64,000 nucleotides of DNA from Strobilurus pachycystidiatus (lineage: Eukaryota > Basidiomycota > Agaricomycetes > Agaricales > Physalacriaceae). How positions within the stretch are numbered: position 1 is the first letter of the stretch; every line of letters begins with the position of its first letter. Location: the NCBI GenBank assembly GCA_019915135.1, contig JAHLMK010000001.1:2046001-2110000 (forward strand), in the 5' to 3' direction. This document shows positions 22,465-31,175 of the stretch, in pieces. The notes beneath the pieces were generated by a model, which did no database searches, was not told the DNA's origin, and saw only the letters and a list, made by a program, of their open reading frames with translations. The position numbers and the translations under genes are program-made.

Positions 22465-24913
22465 AGTAAGCGCCATTATTATTCCTTCTGATACAAACTC
22501 ACACCATAATAGCAAACCGCAGACTGAAACCACAAATCGTTCCACATGCCCTCACCATTTCGCCCCGTCGTCACGAACTAATGACCCTATGCAACCCAAC
22601 TCTATCATCGTCTCATCGCCTGTACCCCTGTACCATCACACCCCACTCAGCCTAGCTTACCGTTCGCGTGCGCCTCTGACGCAGTACTTATTATCTGAAT
22701 CCCCACTCAACCCTACGCAGTCCATATTTAACGCCCATCCGGCATTGTACTTACTATTCGGAACTAACGTTCCAACAAATCACCCACTTCCGCAACTGAT
22801 CCTTGTTATTCTTGTGTACTTCCTGTTTTTACCAGTGATTAGCTACAAATGTATACAATCATTGGGAAACTTGGGATCGAAGACATTCGCTGGTCTCAAA
22901 ACTCAGGGTAAATTGAAGATGCAGAACCACTTCAATTTAAAAAGTACCCCGGAAGGAGGATGGTCAGGCCTAGTCATGCATACATACGAAACTAGTAGAC
23001 CAGAAGTGCGGATCGACACAGGAATGTATTATACAGACGAGTATAAGTTTGAGGAAGACGACGTGTTGATCTGCTGTGCAGAAAACAACCCATATCCAGA
23101 AACGACGGACAACATATTCACTATGTACAAAACAGTGGATCGAAAAGTCAAGCCGGTCTCAGGCACCTTTCCAGAAGAGGCCAGGGTATTACGAACCATA
23201 CCAAAGGACCCCTTACTATCACTCGAAACTCTACCATTCAATCCACCAGAGTTTATCCCTACAAAACGTTTAACTACGGACCGAATGGACAGCCTAGAAG
23301 TCAACCAGGAAGGTTTTCTATTACCAGAAGAAGAAAAGCTTTTCAAATATATCCTGCGGCTGCATGAAAAAACACTTCCGTACGAAGAGAAAGATCGTGG
23401 CACATTGAGTCGGGAATACTTCTCAGACTATATAATGGCCACCGTGCCACATGTTCCTTGGGAATACAGAAACATACCAATACCACCAGGAATCAGAGAC
23501 AAAGTAGTAGAACTACTCAAAGGAAAAATAGCAGCTGGAGTATACGAACCAAGTCAATCATCCTATCGATGCAGATGGTTTTGCGTACTGAAGAAAAACG
23601 GTACACTACGCATGATCCATGATCTACAACCACTCAACAAAGTATCCATACGAGATGCAGGACAACTACCCATCATAGACGATTTTGTAGAACCATTTGG
23701 AGGAAGTCAGTGCTTCACAGTATTTGATCTATTTTGGGGATTTGACGCAAGATTAGTCCATCCTAAATCACGAGACCTAACAGCATTCTATACGCCTCTA
23801 GGATTGCTACGACTCACTGCACTACCAATGGGATATACCAATTCACCAGCAGAATTTCAAAACTGCATGACATTCGTCTTACAACCTGAAATTCCAGAAT
23901 CAGCCAATATATTCATCGACGACTTAGGAATTAAAGGACCTCGAACAGCATACCCTGATAAACATGGTCAACCAGAACGCCTTAAAGAAAATCTTGGAAT
24001 TAGGCGTTTTATATGGGAACATGCCCAAGACGTTCATCGTGTCATGCACCGTGTAGAGTGTGTCGGTGCTACATTTTCACCTAAGAAAGTTCAAATGTGT
24101 CGACCAAAAGCAGTAATAGTAGGACAAACATGCAGTGCGGAGGGTCGTACACCAGATCAAGAGAGAGTATCCAAGATCCTGAAATGGCCAACACCCATCA
24201 CTGTTACCGAAGTCAGAGGCTTTCTGGGACTATGTGGCACAGTACGAATCTGGATAGAAAATTATTCACAATTAGCACGACCACTCACAGAACTGACACG
24301 AGCAACACAAGACTTTATCTGGACAGAAAAACGCAATCAAGCCTTCGAAACGTTAAAAGCCAAAGTAGCAGACACAACAGCGCTTCGTGCAATCGACTAC
24401 AGGTCCAAAGAACCTATAATCCTGTCAGTAGACACCAGCTATATTGCTGTAGGAATGATTCTTTCACAAAAAGATGATCGAGGCATAAGGCGACCAGCTC
24501 GATATGGATCATTACCCTTAAATTCAGTCGAATGCAGATATTCCCAGCCAAAACTAGAACTATATGGGCTATATCGAGCATTGCGACATTGGCGAATATA
24601 CCTAATCGGAGCACCCTCGCTAACGGTAGAAATGGATGCCAAATACATAAAGGGAATGCTTAACGAACCGGATCTACAACCAACCGCAGTAATCAACAGG
24701 TGGATTCAAGGAATTTTAATGTTTGACTTCCAACTAGAACATGTACCAGCTACCAGATTCAAAGGGCCAGATGCACTATCCCGACGAAGAGCAGCACCTG
24801 GAGAAGAACCAAATGAACTGCAACATGAGGATGACGAATGGCTGGACAACATAGCACTCATGACCTTGATTCCAAGCCTGGACCAATTTCAAAGCAACGG
24901 ACAACAACTATAG
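22265..24913 (+). CDS. pol: Reverse transcriptase-RNase H
   Basis: The open frame overlaps the end of the Gag frame by 200 nt, in the +1 register. The first plausible start inside it is the ATG at 22589. A hydrophobic segment (LILVILVYFLFLPV, about residues 177-191) precedes the enzyme. RT motifs include LRMIHDLQPLNK, the ALPMGYTNSP block and the catalytic FIDD (Asp at residues 552-553), where the usual YxDD tyrosine is Phe, as in other Ty3 elements. RNase H follows with SVDTSYIAVGMIL (Asp at about 723), KLELYGLYRAL and VEMDAKYI. A chromodomain is not seen. How RT is expressed relative to Gag (frameshift, reinitiation or spliced message) is not settled by the sequence; a GTAAGC...ATAATAG intron-like stretch sits just after the Gag stop at about 22466-22510. 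Confidence 0.92.
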   Translation: MNIFITPRSHLKQADTTSSRIRSGPSATEDSCFQRRFTGSSSMDTSTPWTPSTIPAIGAVLWLTSYKVSAIIIPSDTNSHHNSKPQTETTNRSTCPHHFAPSSRTNDPMQPNSIIVSSPVPLYHHTPLSLAYRSRAPLTQYLLSESPLNPTQSIFNAHPALYLLFGTNVPTNHPLPQLILVILVYFLFLPVISYKCIQSLGNLGSKTFAGLKTQGKLKMQNHFNLKSTPEGGWSGLVMHTYETSRPEVRIDTGMYYTDEYKFEEDDVLICCAENNPYPETTDNIFTMYKTVDRKVKPVSGTFPEEARVLRTIPKDPLLSLETLPFNPPEFIPTKRLTTDRMDSLEVNQEGFLLPEEEKLFKYILRLHEKTLPYEEKDRGTLSREYFSDYIMATVPHVPWEYRNIPIPPGIRDKVVELLKGKIAAGVYEPSQSSYRCRWFCVLKKNGTLRMIHDLQPLNKVSIRDAGQLPIIDDFVEPFGGSQCFTVFDLFWGFDARLVHPKSRDLTAFYTPLGLLRLTALPMGYTNSPAEFQNCMTFVLQPEIPESANIFIDDLGIKGPRTAYPDKHGQPERLKENLGIRRFIWEHAQDVHRVMHRVECVGATFSPKKVQMCRPKAVIVGQTCSAEGRTPDQERVSKILKWPTPITVTEVRGFLGLCGTVRIWIENYSQLARPLTELTRATQDFIWTEKRNQAFETLKAKVADTTALRAIDYRSKEPIILSVDTSYIAVGMILSQKDDRGIRRPARYGSLPLNSVECRYSQPKLELYGLYRALRHWRIYLIGAPSLTVEMDAKYIKGMLNEPDLQPTAVINRWIQGILMFDFQLEHVPATRFKGPDALSRRRAAPGEEPNELQHEDDEWLDNIALMTLIPSLDQFQSNGQQL

Positions 24914-26376
24914 AAAACGCACAGGAGCCAGGCACAAACCAAACCTCTCCTCGACAAAATACAGCCGATCAAGAATTACATGAAATCTACAACTATTTAA
25001 ACAGTGACGAAAGCTCAAAACTGCAGCTGAGTCAGCAATTCTCAACTAATCAGCAAAGAAAACGCTTTATCAAACGAACACTACAATATTTCGTGCATAA
25101 TAAACGCATGTTCAAAAGAACACGGCAAGGACATCCTCTTAAAGTCATATTTGACCCACAAACTCGACCAACAATCTTAGAATGGGCTCATGACAAACTA
25201 GGACACAGAGGAATCCATACAGTTATGGAACTGCTACGTCAACGTTTCTACTGGCCATACATGCATAAAGATGTTCACGATTTCATTGCATCATGCCACG
25301 AATGTCAAATCCGAAATCTAATTCAAGTACAAATACCACCTACTATATCACGACCCAACCATATCATGCAAAAGGTATTCCTGGACGTAATGTTCATGCC
25401 ACCCAGCGGCGGATTCATAGCCATCGTGGCCATCAAAGACGATTTGACCGGAATCACTGAAGCACGAGCATTGCGACAGGTCAAAGCAGAGGCCATTGCC
25501 AAATTCCTGGAAGAAGACGTATACTACAGATACGGTGTTATAGGAAAAGTCATAACCGACAATGGATCCGAAGTACAAGGAGCCTTCCGACAACTGGCTG
25601 CTCGACTTGGAATTCCCCACGTAACCATAACACCATATAACAAACACGCCAACGGACAAGTAGAACGCGGCCACTATATTCTCCGAGAAGCAATCATTAG
25701 ATCTTGCGAAAAAGACGCAACTACCGGTGCTCCCAAACAGTGGCACACCAAATTGCAATTAGCTTTATTCGCGGACCGAGTCACAGTGAATTTGGCCACT
25801 GGTTATACACCTTACTATTTACTACACGGAATTGAACCAGTCCTACCCGTGGATCTACTCGATTTCACATGCGCAGAGGATGTATTTCCATTCAACCTCA
25901 CTACAGCACAGCTGCTTGAAAAACGAATTAGGCAGCTGGAACGCAGAGAAGAAGACATAGTCAGCGCCGCGGAAACATTACACCGAAGCCGATTACGAAA
26001 TCGGGAGCAATTTAATAAGCGGTATTGGCATTGTCTCCAGAAAAGGCAATACGAGATCGGGGAATTGGTCCTAGTCAGGGACGTGCGATACGCAACAAGT
26101 TACCAAATTAGTAAAAAGACCAACCCGAGGTACCTAGGGCCTTACCTAGTTCGATATCGATCCCAAAAAGGAAATTACCAACTAGCAGAGCTAGACGGAA
26201 CAGTTTTACAAGACCTCATAGCAGGATTTCGAATTATACCATACATTACACGTCGAGACGGACTCATCAGACTATTAGAGAATGCAGACACACGTCCCAG
26301 CGGCTCCGAAGACTATGCCGGCACCGATGACGAGAACGGAGAGATGACCGAGGATGATTCAGCCACGGGCGCCTAA
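24838..26376 (+). CDS. int: Integrase
   Basis: The frame overlaps the RT-RNase H frame by 76 nt but lies in the -1 register, so RT and integrase are not one continuous reading frame as in most Ty3 pol genes. It has an HHCC zinc domain (GHRG...H...CHEC). The DDE core has Asp at residue 183 (FLDVMFMP), Asp at 241 (ITDNGSEV) and Glu at 276 (GQVERGH); the 34-residue gap between the last two is the classic DD35E spacing. A GPYLVRYRS-type C-terminal block follows. The tail is acidic (about residues 490-512) and lacks an evident chromodomain. The enzyme inserts the cDNA copy into host DNA in the nucleus. Confidence 0.92.
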   Translation: MAGQHSTHDLDSKPGPISKQRTTTIENAQEPGTNQTSPRQNTADQELHEIYNYLNSDESSKLQLSQQFSTNQQRKRFIKRTLQYFVHNKRMFKRTRQGHPLKVIFDPQTRPTILEWAHDKLGHRGIHTVMELLRQRFYWPYMHKDVHDFIASCHECQIRNLIQVQIPPTISRPNHIMQKVFLDVMFMPPSGGFIAIVAIKDDLTGITEARALRQVKAEAIAKFLEEDVYYRYGVIGKVITDNGSEVQGAFRQLAARLGIPHVTITPYNKHANGQVERGHYILREAIIRSCEKDATTGAPKQWHTKLQLALFADRVTVNLATGYTPYYLLHGIEPVLPVDLLDFTCAEDVFPFNLTTAQLLEKRIRQLERREEDIVSAAETLHRSRLRNREQFNKRYWHCLQKRQYEIGELVLVRDVRYATSYQISKKTNPRYLGPYLVRYRSQKGNYQLAELDGTVLQDLIAGFRIIPYITRRDGLIRLLENADTRPSGSEDYAGTDDENGEMTEDDSATGA

Positions 26377-26382
26377 ATTTTC

Positions 26383-27084
26383 TTGTCCGCAACAGTCATG
26401 GCCAGCAGCCAGAGCACGTTCCAGTACGCACTCTACTTCCCCTCAGCATTAGGACGACTAATACAAAACACTGCCAGAATCGAATACTACAGCTTGCCAG
26501 AAATGCCAGTCATCACTACGGCCGTGCACGCATTTTGGGTCGGCGGAAATGTCCCCATAATTTACGATCCTCAACAACCAGGCGATATCATCATCAGAAA
26601 TGTATTTGCTGGAAGCGTCGAGCTAGAAGACGGGCAGCTCCAGGAGCACTTCATAGCCGATATTCCCTACCTCACGCCCCCCATCGAAACTACCTCGCGC
26701 GCCAATGCTCGCTACGTTGAGATGGACTACGTCTATGACCGATTGACAGGAGAGGTCCTTTTGGGATGCGTCGCAGCCAAGCCCGGACTCCGTGTGCATC
26801 TCCTGTGCCACGACGCTCGCTTAGGCAACTTCATCATCACAAACATCGACAAGAGTGGAGGAGACGGCACTCGCTATGCGTACATCATGTGTCTTGACGA
26901 CACCCCCCAGTTTGCCTATCATTCCTACCAGCGTGTAGTCGTCGCCAACGAGCACATCGATTATATTTTGGGAATGGAAGCCGATCAAGCAATGCCCGAC
27001 GAGAAGCGATGGATGAGAGTAGCCGAGAAACATAGGGAGACCCTCGATATGATATTCATGGACAAACGCGTACGATACACATAG
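26383..27084 (+). CDS. Accessory ORF 4 of the retrotransposon
   Basis: An open frame of 233 aa right after integrase (7 bp after its stop), in the slot where some retroelements carry an env-like gene. It has no signal peptide, no clear membrane segment and no family I recognise. It contains LRVHLLCHDARLGNFIITN, which resembles FFYGHNGVRMGNFRIDG in the next ORF, so the two may share an origin. A second in-frame Met occurs at residue 6. Its third positions look C-rich compared with RT and integrase. Confidence 0.7.
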   Translation: MSATVMASSQSTFQYALYFPSALGRLIQNTARIEYYSLPEMPVITTAVHAFWVGGNVPIIYDPQQPGDIIIRNVFAGSVELEDGQLQEHFIADIPYLTPPIETTSRANARYVEMDYVYDRLTGEVLLGCVAAKPGLRVHLLCHDARLGNFIITNIDKSGGDGTRYAYIMCLDDTPQFAYHSYQRVVVANEHIDYILGMEADQAMPDEKRWMRVAEKHRETLDMIFMDKRVRYT

Positions 27085-27405
27085 CGTACAGATAGACAAA
27101 AAACCACCACTCAGAAAAATAAATACGGTGGACAACGAAAAACGTGACCAACAACGGACGTGAAAAGTAAACAAAAGGGACAACAACACTTAGCAAAGCA
27201 CCATCATCATGCCAAACGAAAGCAACATGTTCCGCCGCCTACTGCGCATTATCAAAAGGCAAACAGAAGGAACTGATGAACCAACGCTAGACGAGAACGC
27301 TCAGGAGATTGAAGTACGCGCGCTTCACTGACAAATTAACCCGCTTGACAAAGATCATAGCCACCGTCGGATCTCCCCACTTATGAGCAATCTCTAAACC
27401 ACTAT

Positions 27406-28221
27406 ATGCAACGATGGGCTCTTCCTCGCCCACCTAGATTCCCACAGCCCGCACGTTTGTACCAACCTCGTCGCCTTCGCCTACCTGAATTATCTCTCGA
27501 TGCCGCCCAATTTCTTGGCGAGCTCCTTCCAGTTTTACGAACCACTCCCAGCACCGAACACCTCGTCAATGTCTTCCATGACGAATTAGTCAATAGCGCT
27601 CGCCTGTATACGGACCAGTATAGACGCACACAGGACGGAATGCTCGAGGCTGAACCAACCATCACATCGCCCTCCAGCGCCGTTCCATCCCTGATTCCTA
27701 GCCATGAAATCGAGACCATCACCGGACACTCCATCCCATACATATCCGTCACAGAGGGACCTCCATCCTATCGCGGTATTGATCGCCTACACAACGAGCT
27801 CACATACGAAGTAGACCTATCCTATCTGGCATACATTCCCAATCGTCAGCTGTTCCTCACTGTTACATATTCTCAGCATGCCCTTGGACCATTTTTCTAT
27901 GGGCATAATGGCGTTCGCATGGGGAATTTTCGTATCGACGGATTTTACCAATGTCGGGAAGGGATGGCCATCCTGTCATGCAGTAGCTGCAACATAGAAG
28001 GCGAACCTACTACCACCACGCACCCCAGATTCCTCGCAGTCCCTTACGAGTTCCTCTGCTCTCGTTATCAGCGAATGATGACTGAGCGCCACATTGATCC
28101 GAACGTTTGGCAACAAGTACCAGCCTATGCACTCGAATTGGTGGATGCGCAGGCGGAAGCTGGAAAAGGGACATGGTGGAGCGCCGCTACACCAGAGCTG
28201 ATCAGGATGTTTGAGAATTGA
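27406..28221 (+). CDS. Accessory ORF 5 of the retrotransposon
   Basis: An open frame of 271 aa that ends 112 bp before the 3' LTR. The basic, proline-rich N-terminus (PRPPRFPQPARLYQPRRLR) is followed by a helical part, then RMGNFRIDGFYQCREGMAIL, similar in pattern to the previous ORF. There are a few cysteines (LSCSSCN) but no complete zinc motif. There is no membrane segment and no recognised family. The 320 bp between ORFs 4 and 5 also hold a short frame beginning MPNESNMFRRLLRI, possibly a first exon. Confidence 0.68.
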   Translation: MQRWALPRPPRFPQPARLYQPRRLRLPELSLDAAQFLGELLPVLRTTPSTEHLVNVFHDELVNSARLYTDQYRRTQDGMLEAEPTITSPSSAVPSLIPSHEIETITGHSIPYISVTEGPPSYRGIDRLHNELTYEVDLSYLAYIPNRQLFLTVTYSQHALGPFFYGHNGVRMGNFRIDGFYQCREGMAILSCSSCNIEGEPTTTTHPRFLAVPYEFLCSRYQRMMTERHIDPNVWQQVPAYALELVDAQAEAGKGTWWSAATPELIRMFEN

Positions 28222-28333
28222 ATAAGTTTGTCGCATGTTTTTTTGATATCAAATGCACATAGTTCTTGGAAAATCGATTTTGTGTTTGCCAATAGTTGAT
28301 CGGGGACGATCAAATTTATCAGTGCCCCGCGAA

Positions 28334-29025
28334 TGTCACTACGCGACAGAATTGCACTCAAAAAGCATTATTGGCAAACCATAAAATGATATTCAACGAA
28401 AAACTACACAGAGACAATTACGTAATATTTCTTATTAGGGCATGAACGCCATGACTCAACCACAGAACGCGCCGGAACATTCCGGAACATGTCGGAACAT
28501 TCCGGAAAAGGCAAGAAAGGACCATTGAGTCAGTATGAGTCAGTATCAGTCAATTGTAGTCATAGATCTATTTATAGAATGTAGTCAGTAGTACTATATA
28601 AGGGAGCTGAATCGGACCAAAAGGAGGTCAGCTACCCCAATACACAGCTTAGCTCTCAAACTCAGAACGCATTCTCATAAGCCTAAAGACAAGATAATAT
28701 CATTATCAAGTTAATTACAGCTTCCTCGCACACGCTTCTAATCGAAGAACAAGAATTCAAGCAAGTCAAGCAAGTTACGCAAGTCAAGCAAGTTCAGCAA
28801 GTCAAGCAAGTTCCGCAAGTCAAGCAAGTCAAGTTATACAAGTCAAGCAAGTTATCGTATTAAGGTGTTTAGAAGACTACAACGGTAGTCAGGCTAGCCC
28901 TTCAAGCAAGTCAAGTCAAGAATCACAAGCACGCCACAAGTCACCTAAAGCTATCTCGATAGCTCTCTAACCACCGAACTCAACTGTCATCCAGGATCTG
29001 TTCTAAACACTTCCGTACCGTGACA
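28334..29025 (+). repeat. 3' LTR, 692 bp
   Basis: The same length and sequence as the 5' LTR, with a C at 28742 where the 5' LTR has T. It is bounded by TGTCACT and GTGACA and followed by the GCGC target copy. A purine-rich GGGGACGA lies about 37 bp upstream but is a weak polypurine tract. Confidence 0.97.
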
Positions 29026-29029
29026 GCGC

Positions 29030-30540
29030 GGAAGTGGAACCGTGAATATACGAAATCGGTCATGCTCGAAGGTCGCAGTGACGAAGGACTGTGGCAAAAG
29101 GTTTTGGAGGCTTGGCCAGGCCGTATCAAGAAGGGTAGGGAGGGCGCCATCACCAAGGAAGAGAAGAGACGGCCGAAGCCAAACCCCGACGGGACGATGG
29201 CTGATGTGTACGACAGTGATTACGAGGATCCAAGTTACCCGGCTTGGAGAGGATTTAGATAGACTTGTGAACATATCATCCGTACGTACCTATGACATAA
29301 GAGCCCGGCCCGACAGTTTGAGAAAAATCAGTATGGGCCACGTGTCACGTCTTCCCTCTAGACGATGGCGGACAGCTCCATGAGTAGGGCGACGAGTCTT
29401 ACACAGCGTTCGTTGTGAGCGGGGTCGACTCTGTGGCGGAGTTTTCACTGACAAACAAACGTTAGGTGTAAAGCTTCAGTAGACGTGCTGCTCGTACGCT
29501 GTCTCGACAATCCCTCATTTCCGACGTGCTGACAAGTCTGCCAGGAGTTTGCTGCGAACCTCAAGTTGGAATCGGTGCTCGCCAAAAACACCAAAAAACC
29601 GCGTACCTTTCGCAAAAGTGGTGGACGATTGAAACTCATCTCGCAAATCTGTGACGAGTATCTGCTCGTTCGATGGGATGTAGTTGCGTGCCTCGATGAG
29701 ACGGCGACCCCCGTAGAAACAGAGGTGGCGCGTATGTTTGAAAACGGAACTATCACGCCGGCGACTACTATGGAGCTGGACCTTGTGCACGAAGGACTGG
29801 TGCGCCTGATGAATAGAGGTACGCCATAAATGGCCTTCTGACATGGGCGGAGATCCGAGTATACTAACAGATTTAGCATTGCCGCGACCAGGAGATAGCC
29901 AGCCGAAGACTGATAGTGGGAGGTTGGGGGAGTCTGGTCATGGTACGTTATCACGTAGCCCAGCCGCCGTATAGCTTCAGACCTGAGACTAACAACCAGG
30001 GGGGGACGATGTTCCTGCCAGTCAAGAATCGACTCTTTCGAGCCGCCGTAGTGAAGGTAATGTGCCATTTGTTACCGTCCGCAGTTGGGGTAGACTAAGT
30101 CGACAACCAGGACCAGGAGCCTCGGATGGGCCGTCGAGTCAAGGGTCGACTCATTCGCGCCCCCAAAAGGTATTGGAGACGGTTCGTTCGGTCCTAGGTC
30201 CATCCACGCCCGACCGTCCAGGGAGAGTCTTGGAAAAGGATGAAATGATCACCGTTAGAGCAGCGATGAGGGAATTTTCTGGAACTCCAGGCGGAGTGTT
30301 TCCTGAAGACCCTTCGGAGAGCACCGATGAGGACCCGGATGACACAGGTTCATTCCACCAAGGCTCCCATCCAGGTACCGCAAACCGTTTCCCTGACCCG
30401 AACCGCTGCAGATGATGGTCCCCCACCACCCACAAGTCACGATCGCCCAAGAAGAGCGTCGAGAGAGGATGTCGCCGCGCCCAAAACGCCTGGTTCCACA
30501 AGACTCGTGACGCCAACTTCAGCTGCCGCTGAGGGGAAAG
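29030..30540 (+). pseudogene. Unrecognised gene, 3' half, beyond the retrotransposon
   Basis: Continues the frame broken at 12845: KWNREYTKSVMLEG, LWQKVLEAWPGRIKKGREG and an acidic DVYDSDYEDPSYP, up to about 29260. A second strong coding block (about 29545-29820) reads KPRTFRKSGGRLKL, YLLVRWDVVACLDE and MELDLVHEGLVRLMN. Further downstream (30060-30540) is a Ser/Pro/Asp-rich tail split by probable introns. The exact splice sites between these blocks were not resolved. Family and function are unknown. Together with 11400-12845 it would make a protein of well over 600 residues. Confidence 0.55.
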
Positions 30541-31175
30541 AGAAGACATCGAAAGCAGCCAATAAATACCTTTTTTGACAAATAGCTGTGTCACCAGACA
30601 CTTGCAGATTTGGCAAAAAAGGTGTTGAGGGACAGTTGCACCCTAATATAGTCTCCCTGCTTACCCAAAATCCACAGTTTGGCAAATACTTCAATATATT
30701 ATCATGGTTCTGCCTTTTGTACCCTGTTTCGTAAATCACTGATTTACACCAGCCAAATTTGTGCATTTTGTGCTTGGGAGCTGGCATACCCCGGGGTCTT
30801 GGTTAGATGGTACCCCTGGGCCCTGTTTGCCAAATTGGCACATATTGCAGCATGGTATTTGCCAAACTCTGTATTCATATTTGCCAAACTGTATTTATAT
30901 TTGCCAAACTCTGTATTTTGTACTTTGCAGCTTGGGCACCTAGGCACCTACTGTCTTGGTCAGATGGTGTCTCGGCCCAGCAGTCAGATGGCCAGCTATC
31001 CGCACTCTAGAGCCAGAATCCGCCGTGTACTGTCATCTCGTCAATTACCAACACCCAAGTACAAACCTCAGCTAAGTTCTACATTCAAGCAGCTGAACTA
31101 ATTATATACTGTCCATAATCTAAGATATGATGGTCCAAGAAAATACAAAGTTCCAAGAAATGCACAGCAAACTAT
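30541..31175. repeat. AT-rich spacer with TATTTGCCAAACT repeats
   Basis: No gene is visible. Three tandem units of about 20-22 bp, TATTTGCCAAACTCTGTATT with small changes, occupy about 30856-30920. The inverse word (TTTGGCAAATA) occurs at about 30620 and 30678, giving loose inverted symmetry of a kind seen in old MITEs. No target duplication could be identified. It separates two convergent genes. Confidence 0.55.

Larger units (their letters stand above)
12846..29025 (+). mobile_element. Giant Ty3-type LTR retrotransposon, 16,180 bp
   Basis: A complete element bounded by two 692-bp LTRs, each starting TGTCACTACGCGACAG and ending CCGTACCGTGACA. The flanking duplication is 4 bp, GCGC (12842-12845 and 29026-29029). 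The gene order is Gag, protease, a long unknown region, RT-RNase H, integrase, then two more ORFs. RT before integrase marks the Ty3 (Metaviridae-like) order. Most Ty3 elements are roughly 5-8 kb, so this one is two to three times the usual size. The excess lies in about 2000 aa fused behind the protease plus about 1.9 kb after integrase. The LTRs differ at one position that I found (13254 T, 28742 C), and all main frames are open, so insertion looks very recent. It splits an unrecognised host-type gene. Confidence 0.95.

Noticed and set aside
26383..28221. Envelope gene of an endogenous retrovirus
   Set aside because: Neither ORF has a signal peptide, a membrane anchor or a furin-type site; position alone is not evidence.
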